From Desulfuromonas sp. (lineage in GTDB: Bacteria > Desulfobacterota > Desulfuromonadia > Desulfuromonadales > SZUA-401), in assembly GCA_002869605.1 (NCBI GenBank), contig PKUI01000056.1, positions 1-11,715 of the forward strand: a DNA stretch of 11,715 bases, written 5' to 3'. The notes below the pieces were generated by a model. That model saw nothing but the letters and a program-made list of their open reading frames with translations, did not search any database and had not been told where the DNA came from. Each line of letters begins with the position of its first letter. Positions within the stretch are counted from its first letter, which is position 1. This document shows positions 1-5,438 of the stretch, piece by piece. The position numbers were made by a program, and so were the translations under genes.

Positions 1-140
1 AGCTGGACGACGGCAAACCGTACGAGGATGTGCTCCGAATCGTAACGGTTAGAGAGCCCCAGCAGATCGTAGACCCCACCGAAGCGCACATCACCGCCGT
101 CCAGGGTGGGAAGGAAGCGGAGCCCGGCCGAGGTGTTCAG
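1..140 (-). CDS. possible partial or remnant coding frame at the left edge, unidentified
   Basis: A minus-strand frame is open from the esterase stop to the left edge. Its last 45 or so codons look protein-like, with GC-rich third positions and alternating hydrophobic stretches (AGLRFLPTL, DVRFGGVYDLLGL, EHILVRFAVVQ) reminiscent of beta-strands of an outer-membrane barrel. I cannot name a family. There is no convincing start: the frame has only a TTG right after the esterase stop and an internal GTG, neither with a clear ribosome site. A run of nine C (plus-strand G, 142-150) lies just before the protein-like part and could mark a frameshift or assembly error. A competing plus-strand frame is also open (3-182) but ends in a low-complexity Arg/Gly-rich tail. 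This may be a 5' part of a gene running out of the window or a gene remnant. The right boundary is approximate. Confidence 0.25.
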   Translation of the reverse strand, partial: MNTSAGLRFLPTLDGGDVRFGGVYDLLGLSNRYDSEHILVRFAVVQ

Positions 141-232
141 AGGGGGGGGGCGAAAACCAGAAGCCGTTCCTTGAGGGCTTAGGAGGTGTGCAAAGGTCGG
201 GTTCCAGGCAGTTTTAACCCGTCTGATTGCGC

Positions 233-1237
233 TCAATGGGACGGTTGTACGGTCGTCTCTGCCGAAAGGCTGGTGTCCGTGGCGTTGACGAAGAAGTCCC
301 ATATATCCCGGGTGGCATTGTAGCCGTGCAGTGGTGCGTCGGCTGGGAGTTGAGTGGTGAAAAAAGGGGCTGGCCACTGATGTTTCCAGTTTTTGAGCAG
401 GATCCTCTCGAGTTGCGTGGCGTTGCGGCAGTTATGCCAGGTGAGGCGATCAAGTCCGCCGGCGTGTTCTGTGCGGTGCTGTGGTGGGTCGCTGCAGCCG
501 TCAGCCGTGAGCCAGTAGTCGAGCGCCTGTTGCAGTGAGAGGTAACGGCGCGCGGCGCGACCGGGGAGCGGGCTGCCGCCTCCCGCCGGGGGGATGTGGA
601 GATCGTCATCGCCGTGGATGATCAGCAGCGAAAGAGGGGGGGCAGTTTCGGGCATCTGCCACTTCGGGGTGCCGACCATGCTGCTGCCAAGCGCTCCGCT
701 GACTACCGCCGCAGCCGCCAGTAGCTCGCCCTGCTCGGCCGCGAAGCGGTAGGTAAGCATGCCGCCGTTCGACATTCCGACCAGGTAAACGCGTTGTAAA
801 TCGACCTCCAGATGTTGAGCGACGGTTTCGATGACCGCCGCGACGAAGCCGACATCGTCGATCTTGTCCTCGGCCGCCTTGCCACAGCAGTGGCCGGCGT
901 TCCAGTGCTGCAGGTAGCCGAACAGGCCGATCCCTTCCGGGTAGGCGACCAAGAACTGCTCGGTGTCGGCAAGTTCGCTGAAGCCGCTCTCCTGCTCGGT
1001 CTGTGCGGCGGTGCTGAAAGCACCGTGCAGGACCACGACCAGCGGCAGGGGTGTTTGCGGGGTATAGCCCGGGGGAATGTGCAGCAGAAAGTCGCGACGC
1101 ATCATCTGGAAGCGGATCACGGAATGGACCCTGTACGTGCCCCCATCGGGGGGAAGAGGCTCGGGGAAAGTCGACATGCAGCCACTGCACAGGAGCAGAA
1201 GCAGCAGGCACAGGGATGTCAGGGCGGATCGCATCAT
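233..1237 (-). CDS. lipoprotein-like PHB depolymerase/LpqC-family esterase
   Basis: A 334-residue alpha/beta-hydrolase of the esterase PHB-depolymerase family, which hydrolyses ester bonds in polyhydroxyalkanoates or in small esters such as feruloyl or acetyl groups; the real substrate cannot be read from sequence. Residues 1-20 form a hydrophobic signal ending in CSGC, a slightly non-standard lipobox (Leu at -4 rather than -3) with Cys20 as the likely lipidated residue, so the enzyme is probably exported and membrane-anchored. Visible catalytic parts are the oxyanion HGAF at 71-74, nucleophile elbow GMSNGG at 154-159 (Ser156), acid Asp212 in HGDDDLHIP, and His287 in WKHQWP. The family hallmark WNAG.CCG lies around 112-119. 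Two adjacent ATGs (1237 and 1234) are possible starts; GAAGAG sits very close upstream. It follows the feo genes on the same strand after 57 bases, but a -10-like box just before the start suggests its own promoter. Confidence 0.85.
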   Translation of the reverse strand: MMRSALTSLCLLLLLLCSGCMSTFPEPLPPDGGTYRVHSVIRFQMMRRDFLLHIPPGYTPQTPLPLVVVLHGAFSTAAQTEQESGFSELADTEQFLVAYPEGIGLFGYLQHWNAGHCCGKAAEDKIDDVGFVAAVIETVAQHLEVDLQRVYLVGMSNGGMLTYRFAAEQGELLAAAAVVSGALGSSMVGTPKWQMPETAPPLSLLIIHGDDDLHIPPAGGGSPLPGRAARRYLSLQQALDYWLTADGCSDPPQHRTEHAGGLDRLTWHNCRNATQLERILLKNWKHQWPAPFFTTQLPADAPLHGYNATRDIWDFFVNATDTSLSAETTVQPSH

Positions 1238-1243
1238 CTCTTC

Positions 1244-1249
1244 AGTATA
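1244..1249 (-). promoter_or_regulatory. candidate -10 box of the esterase gene
   Basis: TATACT lies six bases before the first ATG of the esterase. No good -35 hexamer is visible 16-18 bases upstream. If used, transcription would begin at or next to the A of the start codon, giving a leaderless or nearly leaderless mRNA. This is a weak, motif-only call. Confidence 0.3.
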
Positions 1250-1294
1250 GCGACCCTTTCCGCTTATGCAGCTGAAGCTTTGTGTCTGCGCAAT

Positions 1295-1468
1295 TCAGTG
1301 TTTGCAGGCGCCACAGCCTCCGCAACCGGAACGACCCGGGAGCTCGCGGTAGCAACGTGGGCAGTGGTTCCAGTGATGTCCTGAGAGATCACAGCCGCAG
1401 TCGGGGCAGGTCGGCGCCTGCCCCTCTGCCGCGACGCTCTCGGTTTTGGCGTTAAATCGTTTAAACAT
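1295..1468 (-). CDS. small Cys-rich zinc-ribbon-like protein, last gene of the feo operon
   Basis: A 57-residue protein beginning MFKRFNAKTE and ending CGGCGACKH. It has eight cysteines (21, 24, 26, 36, 39, 49, 52, 55) and histidines at 31, 32, 35 and 57. CPDC at 21-24 and CPRC at 36-39 form a classic zinc-ribbon pair of CxxC knuckles, followed by a CxxCxxC tail. Zinc or iron binding is inferred from these motifs; no enzymatic domain or membrane segment is present, so it should be cytoplasmic. The ATG lies nine bases after the feoB stop, and the Shine-Dalgarno AGGAG overlaps that stop (TAGGAGAGCCTTATG), a strong sign of translational coupling with feoB. Position suggests a role in ferrous iron uptake, for example as a regulator or metal-responsive partner comparable in place to FeoC, but it does not look like the winged-helix FeoC. 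Function unknown. Confidence 0.82.
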   Translation of the reverse strand: MFKRFNAKTESVAAEGQAPTCPDCGCDLSGHHWNHCPRCYRELPGRSGCGGCGACKH

Positions 1469-1477
1469 AAGGCTCTC

Positions 1478-3322
1478 CTAGAGGACGATCCTGGCCAGGA
1501 GTCCACCGACGCTGAAAGCGAAGACCCAGGCACCTGCCCAGACTGCGAGCGCTTCCTTGGTGCCGCGCTCCTTGAACAGGATCATCAGGCTGGCGATGCA
1601 CGGTACGAACAGGGTGATCACCACCAGCGCCACCACCACCTGCCAAGGGGAGAGTGCGAGTTCGGTGAGCCCGGCGGCGCCGAAGTCGCGGCGTACCATG
1701 CCCATGACGAAGGCGGTCGAGGCCTCCTTCGGTAGCGACAGCCAGCCGACGGTGAGTGGTGCAACCAGCTCCTGCCAGGCTTTGAGCCCGCCACTGATCA
1801 GAAGGATCGAGACTCCAAGCGAGCCGGCGATGAACCAGACGTAGGCCTCTTTCATGAAAAAGTAGGAGCGGACCGCGGTCTTGCGCAGTACGTTGCCGAT
1901 TCGCGGCAGGCGCATCGGCGGCAGGTCGATGAGCAGCGCGCTGCTCTGGCCGGGAATCGCCTTGTTGAGCACGGTGCCGAGAACTGCCAGGCAGAGGAAG
2001 ATCACCAGTACGTAGGCCAGGGACAGCTTCATGCCGACCGCGGCGAGCATGCCGACGATGACGCCAAGCTGGGCGCTGCACGGCACCACGAAATTCAGGA
2101 TCGAGGTGGCGATGGTCCGCTCCCGCTTGCTGCCGAGGATACGGGTAGTGATGGTGCCGAGCTGTACGCAGCCGAATCCGAGGATCACCGGGATCACGGC
2201 GCGGCCGTTGAGGCCGATGGAGGTCATCAGGCGGTCGACGAAGGTCGCCAGGCGCGGCAGGTAGCCGGAATCTTCAAGAATCGACAGCGCGGCATAGAAA
2301 CCGATGACCAGCGGCAGCAGCAGACCAAGCAGGTAGGTGACGGTCATGGTGAAGACGCCGAATTCGCCGATCAGGATCTGGCCGAGAGCCGACTGTTCGG
2401 TGACGTAGCTGCCGATGATCTCCCGGATCCACGGCTCCCAGTGCCCCTGCATGATGGTCTCCTCGGTGAGCCCGACGATGTCTCCGGCGACCCAGACGCC
2501 GATCAGCTGGTAACAGCTCCACAGTACGCCGAGCAGGATCAGCAGACCACTGGCCGGATGCAGACAGAGCCGTCCGAGCAGGTCGCGGAAGCGAGCGCTT
2601 TTCTCCGGGCGGGTGACGACCCCTTCAACGATCTCGTTGACCCTCTGGCGGCGCAACAGATAGATCCGTTCGCGCTGGTTTTCCGGTTCAACGTTGTGAC
2701 GCTCCGCGACCACCTTGTCCCCTTCGAGAACCATCAGCGCCTCGGGATGCGAGTCGATGCGGTCGAGCAGCTTATGGACAGCTTGTTCAACTTCGGGGTG
2801 TTCCTTGCCGGGACGGGCGAGGGGGAGCGCAGCAAAGACGTCACTGATCCCCCGGTTTTTCACCGCTGCGGTGGGGATGACCGGAACGCCGAGGGTTTCA
2901 GATAGATGACGCGAGTCAATTTCGATACCAGCCGCCGCCGCTTCATCGCAGAAGTTAAGGGCGACCACCATCGGTAGTCCCATGTCGATGATTTGCAGGG
3001 TCAAAAACAGGTCACGCTCGAGGTGGGTGGCGTCGACCACGTTAACCACCACGTCGGCGGAGAGGATCACGTCACGAGCGACCCGTTCTTCGTCGTTGAA
3101 GGAGGAGACCCCGTAGACCCCGGGCGTGTCGAACAGCGCATCTTCGCCGACCTGGCCGCGGGTGACCTCGACGGTGGTTCCGGGGAAGTTGGAGACGTCG
3201 ACATAGATGCCGCTCCAGGCCCCGAAAAAGATCGATTTACCGACGTTCGGGTTGCCGGCGAGGACAATTTTCTTTTTGTCTTCCACCTCTTGCAGAGCGG
3301 GGGCGCAGCAGGAGTGATTCAT
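1478..3322 (-). CDS. feoB: ferrous iron transport protein B (GTPase-permease)
   Basis: FeoB imports Fe(II) across the inner membrane using a cytoplasmic G-domain fused to a membrane channel. With the chosen start it has 614 residues, shorter than the E. coli protein (about 770). G-protein motifs are G1 GNPNVGKS at 23-30, FPGTT at 46-50, G3 DTPG at 65-68, the G4-type NFCD at 123-126 and a G5-like TAAVKNRG near 151. The membrane half holds two gate-like repeats, VVPCSAQLGVIVG and FVPCIASLMIL, and reads GFGCVQLGTITTR where E. coli has GFGCNVPA. An ATG 15 bases upstream (3337) is possible, but only the 3322 start has a Shine-Dalgarno (GGAG, nine bases away). The N-terminus MNHSCCAP carries two adjacent Cys. 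It follows feoA by 53 bases and is coupled to the small Cys-rich gene downstream. Confidence 0.95.
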   Translation of the reverse strand: MNHSCCAPALQEVEDKKKIVLAGNPNVGKSIFFGAWSGIYVDVSNFPGTTVEVTRGQVGEDALFDTPGVYGVSSFNDEERVARDVILSADVVVNVVDATHLERDLFLTLQIIDMGLPMVVALNFCDEAAAAGIEIDSRHLSETLGVPVIPTAAVKNRGISDVFAALPLARPGKEHPEVEQAVHKLLDRIDSHPEALMVLEGDKVVAERHNVEPENQRERIYLLRRQRVNEIVEGVVTRPEKSARFRDLLGRLCLHPASGLLILLGVLWSCYQLIGVWVAGDIVGLTEETIMQGHWEPWIREIIGSYVTEQSALGQILIGEFGVFTMTVTYLLGLLLPLVIGFYAALSILEDSGYLPRLATFVDRLMTSIGLNGRAVIPVILGFGCVQLGTITTRILGSKRERTIATSILNFVVPCSAQLGVIVGMLAAVGMKLSLAYVLVIFLCLAVLGTVLNKAIPGQSSALLIDLPPMRLPRIGNVLRKTAVRSYFFMKEAYVWFIAGSLGVSILLISGGLKAWQELVAPLTVGWLSLPKEASTAFVMGMVRRDFGAAGLTELALSPWQVVVALVVITLFVPCIASLMILFKERGTKEALAVWAGAWVFAFSVGGLLARIVL

Positions 3323-3340
3323 TGGACGATGCTCCATAAG

Positions 3341-3355
3341 CCGGCCTGAGGCCGG
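3341..3355 (-). other. intercistronic hairpin between feoA and feoB
   Basis: CCGGCCTCAGGCCGG is a perfect six-base-pair GC stem with a three-base loop, 18 bases before the chosen feoB start. It lacks a following T tract, so it is not a usual terminator. It could act as an mRNA stability or processing element, or tune FeoB relative to FeoA. Confidence 0.5.
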
Positions 3356-3375
3356 GTAGATTGATTGAATGGGAA

Positions 3376-3591
3376 TCAGATGTCGATTTCGACCTGACGG
3401 GCAAGTTCACGCCCGAGAGCGATTTCCTGGCCGCCGTACTGGAGAACCACGGGACCAAAGGGGATATTGGTGTGGCATCGGACCTGGCAGCCGGCAGCAA
3501 TGCCGAAGCGCAGCAGCTGCACGCGCAGCTCCTCGGCGGGGATTTTTCCAACGGTAGCGGTCTGGCCGCGTCGCAGTTCACTGATACTCAT
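3376..3591 (-). CDS. feoA: ferrous iron transport protein A
   Basis: A 71-residue SH3-like FeoA protein, the small cytoplasmic partner of FeoB required for efficient Fe(II) uptake in several bacteria. The sequence starts MSISELRRGQ, the usual opening beta-strand with a conserved L..G pattern, continues through LLRFGIAAGCQV (the family's L.xlGi.pG turn, about 27-37) and ends with the EIALGRELARQVEI region (56-69) typical of FeoA, where IALG..LA is the family's closing motif. Length matches the family (70-80 aa). The ATG has a good Shine-Dalgarno, GAGGAG, seven bases upstream. It is the first gene of the operon feoA-feoB-Cys-rich protein and lies directly downstream of a sigma70 promoter and Fur box. 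Confidence 0.93.
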   Translation of the reverse strand: MSISELRRGQTATVGKIPAEELRVQLLRFGIAAGCQVRCHTNIPFGPVVLQYGGQEIALGRELARQVEIDI

Positions 3592-3618
3592 AGTGGCTCC
3601 TCGTGCTTGATTCGATTT

Positions 3619-3633
3619 TGAAAACCGATTTCA
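3619..3633. promoter_or_regulatory. second palindrome at the feo transcription start region
   Basis: TGAAATCGGTTTTCA (minus strand) is an inverted repeat with five-base arms TGAAA/TTTCA directly downstream of the -10 box, roughly over the expected transcription start. It does not match the Fur consensus well. It could be an operator for a second metal regulator or chance AT-rich symmetry. Confidence 0.35.
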
Positions 3634-3662
3634 TTTATACGGAAGGCGAGCATATTCGTCAA
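3634..3662 (-). promoter_or_regulatory. sigma70-type promoter of the feo operon
   Basis: On the minus strand TTGACG (3657-3662) and TATAAA (3634-3639) are separated by exactly 17 bases, a near-consensus vegetative promoter. Transcription should begin near 3627, giving a leader of about 35 bases before the feoA ATG. Confidence 0.75.
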
Positions 3663-3663
3663 G

Positions 3664-3682
3664 AAAAATGATAATCATTATC
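3664..3682. promoter_or_regulatory. Fur box
   Basis: AAAAATGATAATCATTATC matches the 19-base Fur consensus (GATAATGATAATCATTATC) at 17 positions. It lies one base upstream of the feo -35 hexamer. Iron-loaded Fur is expected to repress feoAB here when iron is plentiful; a site just upstream of -35 is compatible with repression by polymerase occlusion, though the geometry would also allow other modes. Confidence 0.88.
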
Positions 3683-3724
3683 AAAATATAATTCCGCCCG
3701 GATTACTGGTGGATGAGCAGGGGA

Positions 3725-4870
3725 TTAGCGAAGCCCTTGCTCCAGGTCTGCCCAAAGGTCTTCAATATCTTCGATGCCGGCGGAGATGCGCAGCACCGCA
3801 GGGGTGATGCCGACGCGCAGCTTGTCGGCGGGAGGGATGACGGCGTGCGACATGTTCCAGCAGTGGGTGAGGATGGTTTCGACGCCGCCGAGACTCGGGG
3901 CGATGATCGGGAGCTTGACCCGCTCAAGCAGTGTGCGAACCTTTGCTTCGTCATGCAGTTCGAACGAGAGGACTGCGCCGGCACCGTCCGCCTGGGAAAA
4001 ATGCAATGCGTGCTGCGCGAAGTCGGGCAGTCCTGGAAACCAGACCTGCTTGATTTGCGGGTGCTGAGCAAGCCGTTCGGCAAGGGTCTGTGCGTTGGCC
4101 TGTCCAGCTTCAAGGCGCAGCTTGAGGGTCTTGATGCCGCGGGAGAGCAGGAAGCAGTCAAACGGTCCGAGCACCGCACCAAATCCGTTTTGGAAGTGTT
4201 TGAGGCGTTTGGCCAGGTCGGGATCGGCAGTGGTTACCAGCCCGGCGAGGATGTCGCTGTGTCCGCCGAGAAATTTGGTGGCGCTGTGGATCGAGACGTC
4301 GATGCCGAGTTCGAAGGGGCGTTGCAGCAGCGGAGTCATGAAGGTGTTGTCGAGAAACGAGATCAGGTTGTGGCGTCTGGCGATCTCGGCCATGGCGCGC
4401 AGGTCGGTGATCCGGAACAGCGGGTTGGAGGGGGTTTCGAGGAACAGTCCACGGGTCCTTGGGGTGATCGCGTCCTCGACCGCCTGCGGGTTGCAGGTGT
4501 CGACGAAGCTGACCGTGATGCCCTGCTCCGGGAGCACCTGGGTCAGGTAGCGCCAGGTGCCTCCGTACAGGTCACTACCGGCGAGCAGGTGGTCGCCGCT
4601 CTTGAGCAGGGCCAGGGCGCTGCCGATTGCTGCCATCCCCGAGGCATAGGCGAAGCCGCGGACGCCACCCTCGAGCAGAGCGACGGCATCTTCGACCTGC
4701 TCACGGCTCGGGTTGCCGCTGCGCGCGTAGTCGTAGGAGCCGGAGCTGCCTTCGGTGTGGTGGTAGGTCGAGGCCTGGTAGATCGGTACGGTCGAGGCGC
4801 CGGTTGCAGGGTCGCGATCGATGCCCTGATGGACCAGCAGGGTTGCGGGGCGGTAGTTTTTTTCGCTCAT
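3725..4870 (-). CDS. PLP-dependent transsulfuration enzyme, probable cystathionine beta-lyase
   Basis: A 381-residue enzyme of the Cys/Met metabolism PLP family, expected to act in the cytoplasm. Visible family residues are the YDYAR segment at 46-50 (Tyr48/Arg50, phosphate contact from the neighbouring subunit), SGMAA near 78-82, LYGGTWR at 101-107 (Tyr102 stacks on PLP), Asp174 in LDNTF (pyridine nitrogen) and the Schiff-base Lys199 in HSATKFLGGHSD. The C-terminal substrate loop reads APSLGGVETILTH followed by CWNMSHA, somewhat unlike standard MetB or MetC. Family members switch between gamma-synthase, beta-lyase, gamma-lyase and sulfhydrylase activities, so the beta-lyase call rests mainly on its pairing with an upstream gamma-synthase-like gene. 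The ATG at 4870 has AAAGGA seven bases upstream. A longer frame starting at 5146 runs into the repeat element and has no family homology, so it was not used. Confidence 0.85.
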   Translation of the reverse strand: MSEKNYRPATLLVHQGIDRDPATGASTVPIYQASTYHHTEGSSGSYDYARSGNPSREQVEDAVALLEGGVRGFAYASGMAAIGSALALLKSGDHLLAGSDLYGGTWRYLTQVLPEQGITVSFVDTCNPQAVEDAITPRTRGLFLETPSNPLFRITDLRAMAEIARRHNLISFLDNTFMTPLLQRPFELGIDVSIHSATKFLGGHSDILAGLVTTADPDLAKRLKHFQNGFGAVLGPFDCFLLSRGIKTLKLRLEAGQANAQTLAERLAQHPQIKQVWFPGLPDFAQHALHFSQADGAGAVLSFELHDEAKVRTLLERVKLPIIAPSLGGVETILTHCWNMSHAVIPPADKLRVGITPAVLRISAGIEDIEDLWADLEQGLR

Positions 4871-4942
4871 GACGTATCCTTTACGTATATTGATTGTCAG
4901 GTAACAGTATTTAAACATCGCCGGCTGTGTCCGGGAGTTAGG
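4871..4942. other. short AT-rich leader before the beta-lyase-like gene
   Basis: Seventy-two bases between the repeat element and the beta-lyase-like start. It holds the Shine-Dalgarno AAAGGA flanked by two copies of ATACGT, and only weak promoter resemblances (TTTAAA with a poor -10). I see no convincing promoter, so the gene may depend on read-through from upstream or on a promoter inside the element. Confidence 0.4.
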
Positions 4943-5377
4943 ACCGCGGGGTTGCGCCCCCGCACGACGCCCTACTTTCTTTAGGCGCGTAAATAAAGTA
5001 GGCAAAGAAACGCGCCCGAGCTCCTTGCCCGCCAGAAAGCGGCGGGTTCCCTCCGCAGCAACAGCTCGCGCCGGGCCTTCGCCATTCGCTACGCTCAACT
5101 CTTTGGCCTGTGTCGGCGTGAGCCGTAGCTGCTCCGGCGGCGTCACACGGGGAAAGAAAAAGCTTTTGACTGTCCCATGGCCTATCTGGGGCCCCGTGTG
5201 CAGTCACCGAGCGCCGGGATTTTAATCTTGCCGTCTGGCGAGCACGCGAGCCGGCTGGATTAAAACTTCCGGATAGCGAGGGCACCCGGTCGTCGGGTGA
5301 CGGAGTTCGGGGTGGTTTCTTTTGCTTACTTTTCTTTGCCACCCAAAGAAAAGTAAGGCGCATGCCGGGCGCCCCCG
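4943..5377. repeat. MITE-like palindrome-rich element with imperfect terminal inverted repeats
   Basis: A non-coding stretch of about 435 bases. Its left end (4943-5012) and right end (5313-5377) are imperfect inverted copies: the left CCTACTTTCTTT and GGCAAAGAAAC segments match the reverse complement of the right, CTTACTTTTCTTT and GCAAAAGAAAC, and the flanking GC-rich blocks also align. Each end is itself a hairpin: CCTACTTT/AAAGTAGG on the left and a 14-base perfect stem, CTTACTTTTCTTTG with its complement, on the right. Inside are further inverted repeats: CACACGGGG/CCCCGTGTG (5144-5152, 5192-5200), TTTTAATC/GATTAAAA (5220-5227, 5258-5265) and CACCCG/CGGGTG (5283-5288, 5294-5299). Such ends resemble dispersed repeats I know from proteobacterial genomes, whose chance translations (WVAKKSKQKK) are often annotated as hypothetical proteins. 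No transposase is present. Exact boundaries and target duplication are not clear. Confidence 0.7.
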
Positions 5378-5438
5378 GCGAACTTGTACTTCTGTGGGCT
5401 AAGCCACAAGTTTTTGCCATGTTTCAATTTCACAAGCC

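Noticed and set aside
1264..1533. 89-codon minus-strand frame overlapping the feoB end
   Set aside because: It overlaps feoB and the coupled 57-codon gene in another frame and has a composition typical of shadow translation.
3664..3690. Terminator for the beta-lyase-like gene formed by the AT palindrome and T run
   Set aside because: The stem is AT-only and weak, and its match to the Fur consensus next to a strong promoter is a better explanation.
3713..4984. Long plus-strand open frame (423 codons)
   Set aside because: It is the antisense shadow of the transsulfuration gene, produced by GC-rich codon use; the opposite strand has clear catalytic motifs.
4871..5146. 92-residue N-terminal extension of the beta-lyase-like enzyme
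   Set aside because: It reads through the repeat element, has no family homology, and the inner ATG at 4870 has a good ribosome site and the normal family N-terminus.
5381..5415. Plus-strand hairpin TGTGG/CCACA followed by TTTTT
   Set aside because: It looks like an intrinsic terminator, but both flanking genes run on the minus strand, where there is no T tract, so it has no clear target.
4938..5420. 160-codon minus-strand open frame containing WVAKKSKQKK
   Set aside because: It spans the inverted-repeat element, its composition is low-complexity Arg/Pro/Ser rich, and similar chance translations of this repeat type are common. No domain is recognisable.
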